A stretch of DNA of 64,000 bases. Origin: Prochlorococcus sp. AG-347-L20 (GTDB lineage: Bacteria > Cyanobacteriota > Cyanobacteriia > PCC-6307 > Cyanobiaceae). The position numbers and the translations under genes were made by a program. Numbering within the stretch: the stretch's first letter is position 1; each line of letters begins with the position of its first letter. Shown piece after piece: positions 38,462-45,369 of this stretch. A model generated the notes under the pieces. That model ran no database searches, had not been told where the DNA came from, and worked only from the letters and a program-made list of their open reading frames with translations. Location of the stretch: the NCBI GenBank assembly GCA_003281225.1, contig QCCP01000009.1, positions 1 to 64,000 on the forward strand, written 5' to 3'.

Positions 38462-39493
38462 TCAACATTTAAATTTTCTGAAATTATCTCGAGCTTGCTC
38501 ATCACCAAGTTTTTTTGAAACTTTCCAATCACTGCACGCTTTCTTCCACTTATTATTCATCCAACTATATACATCACCTCTAGATCTATAAACATCAGCA
38601 GGGCTAATCAAATCAAGATCCCTATCTAATTCCAACTTTTCAACTTCTTCTTGTGGAGGAGCCATAGAAATTGCTTTCGAATAATGCGCTAATGCCTCTT
38701 CTAAATATTGTTTGGATTTTGATATTTCTTTTATATCTTTATATAAAAAATATAACTCAAATTTAGTATCACCGAGAAGAGCTGCCGTTGTATAGGTTGC
38801 ATCAAGAGTATAAGAACTCTCAGCTAATGGATTCTTGTAAGTATCAAGATTTATATTGGCTAATGTTTTTTCAAAACTCTTTTTTGCCTCTTCAAAAGAT
38901 TTTAAGGATAAAGCTTTTTTACTTTTGGATTTCTTAGCTAAGTCGTAAGTATCTCCATCTAAAACAACGAAGCCATTATCAAATTGAATATCACCTGCTA
39001 TAAAATTAACATAAGGATCTTCAGGAGAAAGATTCATTGCTTTTTCAAGGTATTTAAGTGTTTTTGAAAGACTGCCTTCTAAGTCCCAATAAAAAATATC
39101 TGCTTTAAGTGCATGAGCAAAAGCATATCCATCATCAATAACTAGAGCCACATCAATATCCTCAATAGCATCTTCATATTTATCTAATCCATAAGCATTT
39201 ATTAATGCTTTTAATATCCAACCATCTTTGGAGTTTGGGTTTTTGTTAAGAAAAGACTTTATTAACTTATTTGCTTTTAATGAATCTCCCTCTTTAAAAA
39301 AAACTAAAGCATCATCAAACTCAGAGTTATTACGTGATTTTTCTTTTTTTATTACAGACATGCTTTTTATACAGCCTTGAAAGTCAGATGCTTTTATGCA
39401 CATTTCAGCAACTTTTGGATCAATATTTGCCTGAATTGCTGAAGGTAAGGCAATAAAAGATAGTAGTGGGATAATTAATCTTTTCATTTGCAA
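38462..39493 (-). CDS. Exported tetratricopeptide-repeat protein
   Basis: A 343-residue protein with a signal peptide (about 1-22, ending IQA). TPR-like helical repeats follow (for example FFKEGDSLKANKLIKSFLNKNPNSKDGW, YEDAIEDIDVALVIDDGYAFAHALKADI and TLKYLEKAMNLSPEDPYVNFIAGDI). A C-terminal segment CSDWKVSKKLGDEQARDNF is typical of TPR proteins. Two Cys near the mature N-terminus (MCIKASDFQGCIKSM) may form a disulfide. It probably scaffolds protein contacts in the periplasm. It is the first gene (3'-most) of module 2. Confidence 0.8.
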   Translation of the reverse strand: MQMKRLIIPLLSFIALPSAIQANIDPKVAEMCIKASDFQGCIKSMSVIKKEKSRNNSEFDDALVFFKEGDSLKANKLIKSFLNKNPNSKDGWILKALINAYGLDKYEDAIEDIDVALVIDDGYAFAHALKADIFYWDLEGSLSKTLKYLEKAMNLSPEDPYVNFIAGDIQFDNGFVVLDGDTYDLAKKSKSKKALSLKSFEEAKKSFEKTLANINLDTYKNPLAESSYTLDATYTTAALLGDTKFELYFLYKDIKEISKSKQYLEEALAHYSKAISMAPPQEEVEKLELDRDLDLISPADVYRSRGDVYSWMNNKWKKACSDWKVSKKLGDEQARDNFRKFKC

Positions 39494-39680
39494 ATTTTTT
39501 CTAAATTATAGAGTGACTTTTATGTGGCTATTAGGAGATTTAAGAAAACAATATATCTAATATATCTCCAGATCAGTATCTAGATTATGAAAAGTTTTTC
39601 AAAAAAATATCTAAAACTCACAAAATTTCTAATATTGATTTCATTTATGCCATTTATTTTTCTATTAATAATTTTCTACT

Positions 39681-39712
39681 AAAAAGACCTATGCAAGATC
39701 TTGCATAGGTTG
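39681..39712 (-). terminator. Rho-independent terminator of the 66-aa gene
   Basis: A perfect 24-base palindrome (39687-39710, half-site ACCTATGCAAGA) is followed on the minus strand by CTTTTT. It starts 3 bases behind the stop of the leftward gene. It matches the terminator at 36724-36757. Confidence 0.85.
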
Positions 39713-39713
39713 T

Positions 39714-39914
39714 TCAAATCATTTTATGTTTAATCATTTGTTGATTGGAATATTTTGTGCATTTTTGATGTAATTCATCAGTAAACTTTCCTCTATTCAT
39801 ATGCAAACACTCTTCGTAAAAGAAGATATTTTTACCATCAGGATCAATATAATTGTCGGTGCACGCAAATAAGCTGGGGTTTGATATTAATATTAACGCA
39901 GCAATTATTTTCAT
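39714..39914 (-). CDS. Small exported protein, paralogue of the gene at 36759
   Basis: A 66-residue protein with signal peptide (about 1-17, ending LFAC). Its mature domain is nearly the same as in the 68-residue protein: YIDPDGKNIFFYEECLHMNRGKF, then HQKCTKYSNQQMIKHKMI. The signal peptides differ more than the mature parts. It has an extra Cys (EECLH) where the paralogue has Tyr. Upstream on the strand, 23 bases away, is the 684-residue membrane protein, so both may be in one message. Confidence 0.7.
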   Translation of the reverse strand: MKIIAALILISNPSLFACTDNYIDPDGKNIFFYEECLHMNRGKFTDELHQKCTKYSNQQMIKHKMI

Positions 39915-39937
39915 TTCATAAATTAGAAATTGCTAAT

Positions 39938-41992
39938 TTAATTACTCATATTTTTGCATAATTCTGATTCTTGAATATCTATTGGGTCTTTTCTTTCTGC
40001 ATTTATAATAGTAAGTGCTTTGTTAAAGTCAGAGCAAGCACCTTTAGTATTGCCAAGATTATATTTTATAGACCCTCTTAAGTTAAATAAAGTTGCATTG
40101 TTTCGATCTAGTTCAATTGCTTTATTAATTTCTTTCAGCGCTGATTCGTATTCTTTAGACTTAAATTTTTTCATACCTTGATTGAAATATTCATTAAATA
40201 AATCCTTCTTTGCTTGATTGGATTTAGGGGATTTCTGAATAACGGGATCAACTTTTATTTTGGCTGGTTTTTTCTGAATAACGGGATCAACTTTTATTTT
40301 GGCTGGTTTAGGGGTCAAATTAGATTCACCAATTGTATAACCAATCCCTCCAGATAAAATACTTACTAAAATTGTTATTAAAGTTTTTCTATATTTAGGG
40401 TTTGATAAAATTTCTTTTAGTTTGATCTCATCTTTTTTGATATTTTTAGGATTAAGATTTTCAATTAACTTTATTGTTAATAATTTTTCCAATAAGATAA
40501 CAGCTGATACACCTAAGAAAAGCATCATTATCCAATGAGAATAACTATTAAATATTTCTTTAAATTTAAAAATTCTAAAAATTGAATCTAATGTGGGTAA
40601 TAAAACTGCAAATCTTAAAATTAACTTTTTTGGATTGTAACTATTATTGAATATCTTAATTTTTTTAAATTCAAATTCTTGAACCTTTACTTCTTTATCA
40701 TTTGTCTTTAATTTTGCTTTTCCTAGAAGAATATTTTTTATAGAGCTAGCATCTAATGCATTGAGTTTCTTCTCAAGAACTGATTCTGATGCTTTAACAA
40801 CTATTGATCTTTCTTTTATGACAGAGATTATCCAGTAAAGTATTAATATACTTGCTCCAAATAAATAAGTTTGATTATTAGAGAAATCTGTTTTATTAAT
40901 AAAATCTGGAATTCTTGTTGCAATAAAAGTATTACTGAGCAACTGTAAAATAAAATTTAATAAATTTGCAGCAAAAAATACTAGAAACGGTTTTACATAA
41001 TTTAATCGGAACAGTTTATATGTTTTCTTTAAATTTTTTGGTTCTATAAGAATTTCTTTTTCTGAAGATCTTAAATTTGTAGCAATTACAAATAACTGAT
41101 TATCTGCAATTTGAAAGGTCTGGATAATATAAGGGTCTATTAAAGTGTCTTTAACTTTGTAATCATATTTTGTATTGTAAACTCGATAATTCCTGTTTCT
41201 ATCGCCTATTGCTGAAGTATTTTTTGCCTTGTCAAGCATGATACTAGGTAAATCTTCCTTATCTTTTAAACGATTAATTACTTGTTGATGGTCACTGTTA
41301 ATAACACCAATTCGAAGATTGGTATCTTCTCCATCCGTTAATATTTTTCTTATTTTATTGAAGTATTCTGATAGATCGGATGTGGTATTAAAGTTTTTAC
41401 TTGACTTAATAATTTGTCTTATCTTACCAACCTTATTAATTCCTAAATTTTTCCCTATTTTTTTAATGTCATGTTCTTTTAGCCTATATGATTTCAATGT
41501 TTTTTCTAAATTTGCAGATAAATAAGCAAAATCTATTTCACCTGAACCTGATCTAGTAACTGTTCTCATATTAACTTCTATTGTTCTTGTTCTAGTTACA
41601 AGCTCTCTTTTCATGCCGATCCCACTCTCTAAATCTTGTTTATTTACCCATTCTTGATATGTTTCTTGCTGTGTATCTACTGCTTCATAATCAAAATCAA
41701 AGGAATATTCGCATAAGACTTTTGAGTAGGGTATGTGAATAACGGCAGTTTCTATTATTTCGAGGTTGGCTAAATTGCTTGTTGATTTTGTTTTTAAAAT
41801 TTGAAATAAGAAATCTTTAATAGTATTTGCCGTTAGACTTCGTACTGATTTAATTTCTTTTTCTGAAAGTACTTTGACTTTCTTATTCAAGTAGCTACTT
41901 TCGCTATCAATTTTATGTTCTTTGCAAACTGAACATTCATTCCCTTCGTTAAATGTGTTTATTGATCCACAAGCTTCACATATATATTGCAT
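39938..41992 (-). CDS. Zinc-ribbon, multi-membrane, TPR-tailed protein of unknown function
   Basis: A 684-residue protein. An N-terminal zinc ribbon (YICEACGSINTFNEGNECSVC, residues 3-23) leads to a soluble domain to about 320. Hydrophobic segments follow near 330-350, 375-393, 452-465, 478-500 and 532-552. A Lys/Pro linker contains a 14-residue direct repeat (KPAKIKVDPVIQK, twice). A C-terminal TPR-type region (about 595-680, EYFNQGMKKFKSKEYESALKEI, then LFNLRGSIKYNLGNTKGACSDF) ends it. I recognise no named family. The largest gene of module 2; function unknown. Confidence 0.75.
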   Translation of the reverse strand: MQYICEACGSINTFNEGNECSVCKEHKIDSESSYLNKKVKVLSEKEIKSVRSLTANTIKDFLFQILKTKSTSNLANLEIIETAVIHIPYSKVLCEYSFDFDYEAVDTQQETYQEWVNKQDLESGIGMKRELVTRTRTIEVNMRTVTRSGSGEIDFAYLSANLEKTLKSYRLKEHDIKKIGKNLGINKVGKIRQIIKSSKNFNTTSDLSEYFNKIRKILTDGEDTNLRIGVINSDHQQVINRLKDKEDLPSIMLDKAKNTSAIGDRNRNYRVYNTKYDYKVKDTLIDPYIIQTFQIADNQLFVIATNLRSSEKEILIEPKNLKKTYKLFRLNYVKPFLVFFAANLLNFILQLLSNTFIATRIPDFINKTDFSNNQTYLFGASILILYWIISVIKERSIVVKASESVLEKKLNALDASSIKNILLGKAKLKTNDKEVKVQEFEFKKIKIFNNSYNPKKLILRFAVLLPTLDSIFRIFKFKEIFNSYSHWIMMLFLGVSAVILLEKLLTIKLIENLNPKNIKKDEIKLKEILSNPKYRKTLITILVSILSGGIGYTIGESNLTPKPAKIKVDPVIQKKPAKIKVDPVIQKSPKSNQAKKDLFNEYFNQGMKKFKSKEYESALKEINKAIELDRNNATLFNLRGSIKYNLGNTKGACSDFNKALTIINAERKDPIDIQESELCKNMSN

Positions 41993-42111
41993 AATCTTTT
42001 TTATTATTATTAATAATAAAGTTATCTCAAATTATTCTCATTTTCTTAACATTGTTTAAAATCCTCTATGCATATTCAGTTGACTAATTAATACAAAGAA
42101 ATGTAATTTTG

Positions 42112-42316
42112 GATGATTATTCAACAATTAGTGTGATGTGATGACTTTGTGACTGAAGTCCTGATGCACAACAAAATGTTATTGACATCACTAACATGTC
42201 AAAGTTCAGATCCTAAAAGTGTGATCCAAATGTGATGAGTGTGATTCAAGTGTGATTTGTAGAGGTAATATTAGAGTCAGTTATATCAATAGATTAGAGA
42301 TAGGTGCATAATCAAA
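42112..42316 (+). repeat. 205-bp direct repeat, copy B (module right end)
   Basis: Equal in length to 38056-38260 and about 90 percent identical. The four TGTGAT iterons start at 42218, 42229, 42238 and 42249 with the same 11, 9, 11 steps. As in copy A, it ends six bases before an argJ tail remnant. The surrounding stretch 41993-42458 holds no gene. Confidence 0.85.
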
Positions 42317-42322
42317 TATTAA

Positions 42323-42355
42323 TATGTGTGCATCAACAGTAAATATACGACGTAG
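42323..42355 (+). repeat. argJ 3'-end remnant, copy c
   Basis: In frame this reads YVCINSKYTT followed by TAG. It keeps nine of ten ArgJ tail positions by type but uses different codons (AAC AGT AAA TAT ACG ACG), so it was not copied recently from the resident argJ. It closes module 2 and is followed by TGCGA/TGTGA iterons at 42420, 42426 and 42437. Confidence 0.8.
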
Positions 42356-42458
42356 TTTTTGTGATTTCTGGGATCGGTTGATATGACAATAAAAAATCTC
42401 TAAAAGAATACACACCTTTTGCGACTGTGATAATTCTGTGATTATTATTTCTTCTTAA

Positions 42459-44033
42459 TTAAGGTAGTTTTATAGTTGCTAAATCTTTTGATTTAGTTTC
42501 AATAAGTGCTAGTTTTTCGAGTCTTTCTAGTCTTGCCAAAAGTGATTTATTTTGAGCAATGATTGATTGATTTTTATTTTTTAAGTCTTCGTTTTGCGAA
42601 ATAATTTTTTCGTTTTTTTCTTCAAGTGAGAAAATTTTATCTTCCATTTTTTCCTTTTCATGCATGCTTATTAAAGTGGGTTTATTTAATTCACCCAGTT
42701 TAAAGACAAATCCTGCTTTGATAACCCCACTATCTAAAGTTCCTTCTCCATAAGATTTAGAGCCACCAAAAACATATGATCCTCCAGCATTTATATCAAC
42801 TCTTTCATTAATTTTTGAGGCACAACCAAAACCTAAAGCATACCTACTGCTATAAGCACCTGTGCCAACGCCACAACTTAGTTTAGATTCTTTTGATGTT
42901 TGAGGAAGTGCAGTTAATGCTGCTGTTAAAGCAGTTGATCCAGCAACCCCTTCACCTAGTTTTTTGATATTTGTTTTATTAGTAGAAATATTATTTTTAT
43001 TGGTTGTAATATTATTTTTATTGGTTGTAATTTGAGCATTATTACCTGCTTTTACTTCTACTCCATCAATTAATAATTTACTGCCATTGGTGACATTGAT
43101 ATCGATCGCATTACCATTTTCATCTTTAGCATAAAGTTTTTGTACCCCATCTTCTTCTTTTGTAATTAGTGAATTTTTACCAATGTGAATCTCACCAGAT
43201 TCTTTTTTTGTAATTAGTGAAACCCCATCAACGGTTAAACCCTCTGCTGTTATGTCAATATCATTTCCATCAGCACCAATTTGAATAGAACCATCTGAAT
43301 TTTTTGTAATAACAGCAGCACCATCAATATTCAAACCATCAGAAACAATATCTATATCATCTGTATCCCCTCCAATTTGAACAGAACCATCTGAATTTTT
43401 TGTAATAACAGCAGCACCATCAATATTCAAACCATCAGAAACAATATCTATATCATCTGTATCCCCACCAATTTGAACAGAACCATCTGAATTTTTTGTA
43501 ATAACAGCAGCACCATCAATATTCAAACCATCAGAAACAACATCTATATCATCTGTATCCCCACCAATTTGAACAGAACCATCTGAATTTTTTGTAATAA
43601 CAGCAGCACCATCAATATTCAAACCATCAGAAACAACATCTATATCATCTGTATCCCCACCAATTTGAATAGTTCCATCGTTATTTTTTTTAATTGCGGT
43701 ATTTCCTGCCCAAGGCATTACTGTTTGAATTAAACTTCCAGAAGGCTTATCTACTAGTTCTACTGAATTAGATTCAATATCATAAATAGCCCATCCTGAA
43801 CCCCCGCCAAGGTATAGTTTTCCTTCATATTCATCAACAAAAGTGCATCCAGCACATGTTCCATAAGGACTCGTGAAACTTGTTAAGTCAGTTGCAGAGC
43901 CCGTAGAGGTGTTATATCTTTGAACTGTGTAATTTGTCCCATCAAATGTCACATTTAATATATCTGCAAAGGCAGCCTTAATAGGCAAAAATCCTAAAAA
44001 ACTTATTGCTGAATAAGCGAGTAATTTTTTCAT
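42459..44033 (-). CDS. YadA-like surface protein with tandem 32-aa repeats and coiled-coil tail
   Basis: A 524-residue protein with signal peptide (about 1-23). An N-terminal domain with YTVQRYNTSTGSATDL and paired Cys (CAGCTF) precedes five near-identical 32-residue repeats (unit contains QIGGDTDDID and SDGLNIDGAAVITKNSDG) between about 115 and 270. Heptad-like TTNKNNI repeats follow (about 336-355), then a YadA-type anchor-like region (GVAGSTALTAALTALPQ, then CGVGTGAYSSRYALGFG and VIKAGFVF). A coiled coil of about 60 residues follows the anchor region; in known trimeric autotransporters the barrel is C-terminal. Sole gene of module 3. Confidence 0.75.
   Translation of the reverse strand: MKKLLAYSAISFLGFLPIKAAFADILNVTFDGTNYTVQRYNTSTGSATDLTSFTSPYGTCAGCTFVDEYEGKLYLGGGSGWAIYDIESNSVELVDKPSGSLIQTVMPWAGNTAIKKNNDGTIQIGGDTDDIDVVSDGLNIDGAAVITKNSDGSVQIGGDTDDIDVVSDGLNIDGAAVITKNSDGSVQIGGDTDDIDIVSDGLNIDGAAVITKNSDGSVQIGGDTDDIDIVSDGLNIDGAAVITKNSDGSIQIGADGNDIDITAEGLTVDGVSLITKKESGEIHIGKNSLITKEEDGVQKLYAKDENGNAIDINVTNGSKLLIDGVEVKAGNNAQITTNKNNITTNKNNISTNKTNIKKLGEGVAGSTALTAALTALPQTSKESKLSCGVGTGAYSSRYALGFGCASKINERVDINAGGSYVFGGSKSYGEGTLDSGVIKAGFVFKLGELNKPTLISMHEKEKMEDKIFSLEEKNEKIISQNEDLKNKNQSIIAQNKSLLARLERLEKLALIETKSKDLATIKLP
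43260..43690 (-). repeat. 96-bp tandem repeats inside the surface-protein gene
   Basis: A 96-base unit recurs with near-identity. The marker AACAGCAGCA (plus strand) occurs at 43311, 43407, 43503 and 43599, exactly 96 apart; a diverged unit lies at each end. Each unit encodes 32 residues. The low divergence implies recent duplication or gene conversion, and unit number could vary by slippage or recombination. Confidence 0.9.
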
Positions 44034-44154
44034 TCGAATAATGGAGTTATTTGCTATTTTCCTAGAAATCTAAAAAAATGCCATATTTTATTTTTTTACT
44101 AAAGAAGAAGCAGGAAATTCCCATCCCCCCTCTTAATTCTGAATATCCACCTCT

Positions 44155-44285
44155 GGGATAAATGTGATTATTCTGTGATTACGCATAAGATCACAGAAAT
44201 TTATCTTAATTATCTCAAGGGTTTTTATTAAAAAATTTAAAACTGTGATTATTATTTTGCTGAATGTGATTATGGTGTGATTATT
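44155..44285 (+). repeat. TGTGA iterons at the right end of module 3
   Basis: TGTGATTA-type repeats start at 44163 and 44174 (11 apart), 44244, 44265 and 44276 (21 and 11 apart). This end is not homologous to the 205-bp block in overall sequence but carries the same motif with the same helical step before the argJ tail. The spacer 44034-44371 shows no gene. Confidence 0.65.
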
Positions 44286-44346
44286 TTCTAAAAATTTGCT
44301 CTAGTGATAGTAATGGATTACAGCAAGGTGTATATACTATTTGCCC

Positions 44347-44379
44347 TAGGTGGAAATTAATAGCGAATATACTACTTAA
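44347..44379 (+). repeat. argJ 3'-end remnant, copy d (probable ancestral end)
   Basis: After a TAG in the first codon position this reads VEINSEYTT followed by TAA, identical in protein to the ArgJ terminus but with different codons and stop. It overlaps the 3' end of the convergent membrane-protein gene by 8 bases. This looks like the original argJ 3' end, left at the far side when the modules inserted. Confidence 0.85.
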
Positions 44380-44614
44380 GTTTTAGTAAATCTAATGGTA
44401 GATATTCATTCATATAAAGAAAAAGTATTGTTAAAGTTCCAATTACAGAGCCTATAAAACCTCCAAAAAAATTAACTAATAATCCAGATTGTCTAATTAT
44501 TGCTTCTTCGTTTTTTTCTTCTTCAAAATTAGGAGAATCAACTACTTTTAAGCGCTGATTGGTTGTTGGTTGTTTAAGTTGTTGGTGTCGGATGAGGGCT
44601 TCGAAATCAGGCAT
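44372..44614 (-). CDS. Small membrane protein overlapping the ParA-like gene
   Basis: I chose the ATG at 44614 (MPDFEALIRHQQLKQPT), giving 80 residues. An ATG at 44638 would give 88 and a longer overlap. A polar N-terminus is followed by one or two membrane segments (about 45-70, GLLVNFFGGFIGSVIGTLTILFLYM). The start lies inside the 3' part of the ParA-like gene in another frame (67-base overlap), so translation is probably coupled. Function unknown; position suggests a membrane partner of the ATPase. Confidence 0.65.
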   Translation of the reverse strand: MPDFEALIRHQQLKQPTTNQRLKVVDSPNFEEEKNEEAIIRQSGLLVNFFGGFIGSVIGTLTILFLYMNEYLPLDLLKLK

Positions 44615-45219
44615 GGAATTTGTGAGGCAATTGAACAATAAGCAGACCAGCCCGTCATTCGACGAGGATCTGATCTACCTAAATCGTCTACAGCTTCAAA
44701 TACAGCATTGCCCGAGGCTTCTGCTTTATCAAATGCTGAAAGTAAGGGTATAAATGTATCAAAAACATATAAACCAAAATTTTCTAGAGCTGCTTTGGCT
44801 TGTTGCGCTGCTTTTTGCTGTCTAAAATCAACTTTTACTATTACTACAGCATGGTTAACTTTTAAGTTGTTTAATAAATTAGCTAGTTCAACAGTTAATT
44901 CTACTGATCTTGCTTTTGCAGTTGTAGGTAAGATAACTAAATCTGAACCATACGCTAAGTGTTTAAGTTCTTCATGATCACTGCTAGCCTGGCCATCAGT
45001 TATTACAATTTCTGATGATCTTGATGCTTTAGCAGCTGAACTGACGGGGAAAACTGGAAATGGAAGATTGCCTCTTGATGCGTATGCTAAAGCAGATCTA
45101 TTCTTGTCGGCATCGACTATGCAAACTTTTTTACCTTTAGAATGCCAAACACTAGCAAGGTGAATACTTGTACAGGTCTTGGCCACCCCCCCTTTTTGTC
45201 CGCAAACGGTAATGAACAA
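44548..45219 (-). CDS. ParA/MinD-family ATPase
   Basis: A 223-residue ATPase with the deviant Walker A loop CGQKGGVAKTCTSIHLA at the N-terminus, the KKVCIVDADKNRSAL segment and the VITDGQASSD and DLVILPTT segments in Walker B positions. Such proteins position plasmids, chromosomes or protein complexes by ATP-dependent gradients. No parB-like gene or obvious centromere array is adjacent. Its Walker B-like region has VITDG rather than the usual aspartate-rich D-P motif. The overlapping small membrane protein is the only partner candidate seen. Confidence 0.85.
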   Translation of the reverse strand: MFITVCGQKGGVAKTCTSIHLASVWHSKGKKVCIVDADKNRSALAYASRGNLPFPVFPVSSAAKASRSSEIVITDGQASSDHEELKHLAYGSDLVILPTTAKARSVELTVELANLLNNLKVNHAVVIVKVDFRQQKAAQQAKAALENFGLYVFDTFIPLLSAFDKAEASGNAVFEAVDDLGRSDPRRMTGWSAYCSIASQIPCLISKPSSDTNNLNNQQPISA

Positions 45220-45369
45220 TTTTTTATTTTTATTTCTCTTACTTTGGAGAATAATTTCTTAATGTCAAGAGAAATTGATTTTTAATGCTTTAAAACTTAT
45301 TTTTTGAAATATTTTAAAGAAGTTAATATTTTTAGATAACCTTATAAAGTTCCTTATTTAAATTGGCCA

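Larger units (their letters stand above)
36561..44379. mobile_element. argJ-anchored array of three integrative modules
   Basis: The interval between argJ and the gene at 44372 holds three modules ending at copies b, c and d of the argJ tail: 36561-38299, 38300-42355 and 42356-44379. All carry mostly leftward genes of unknown function and repeat-rich intergenic DNA, unlike the tight spacing elsewhere. No tyrosine or serine recombinase, transposase or tRNA is visible in the array. The last tail overlaps the convergent native gene by 8 bases, which is what an uninterrupted argJ end would look like in this compact genome. That these are mobile cassettes is inferred from the repeated ArgJ termini. 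Confidence 0.7.

Noticed and set aside
41319-41525. Rightward 68-codon ORF inside the 684-residue protein gene
   Set aside because: Antisense shadow; its hydrophobic Ile/Leu-rich product reflects Lys/Asp-rich codons on the other strand.
43260-43690. Regular 96-base repeats considered as a CRISPR-like array
   Set aside because: The period lies in frame within a long coding sequence, there are no unique spacers, and no cas genes are seen.
44559-44977. Two rightward ORFs opposite the ParA-like gene
   Set aside because: Both are antisense shadows of a well-supported ATPase; their products show no recognisable features.
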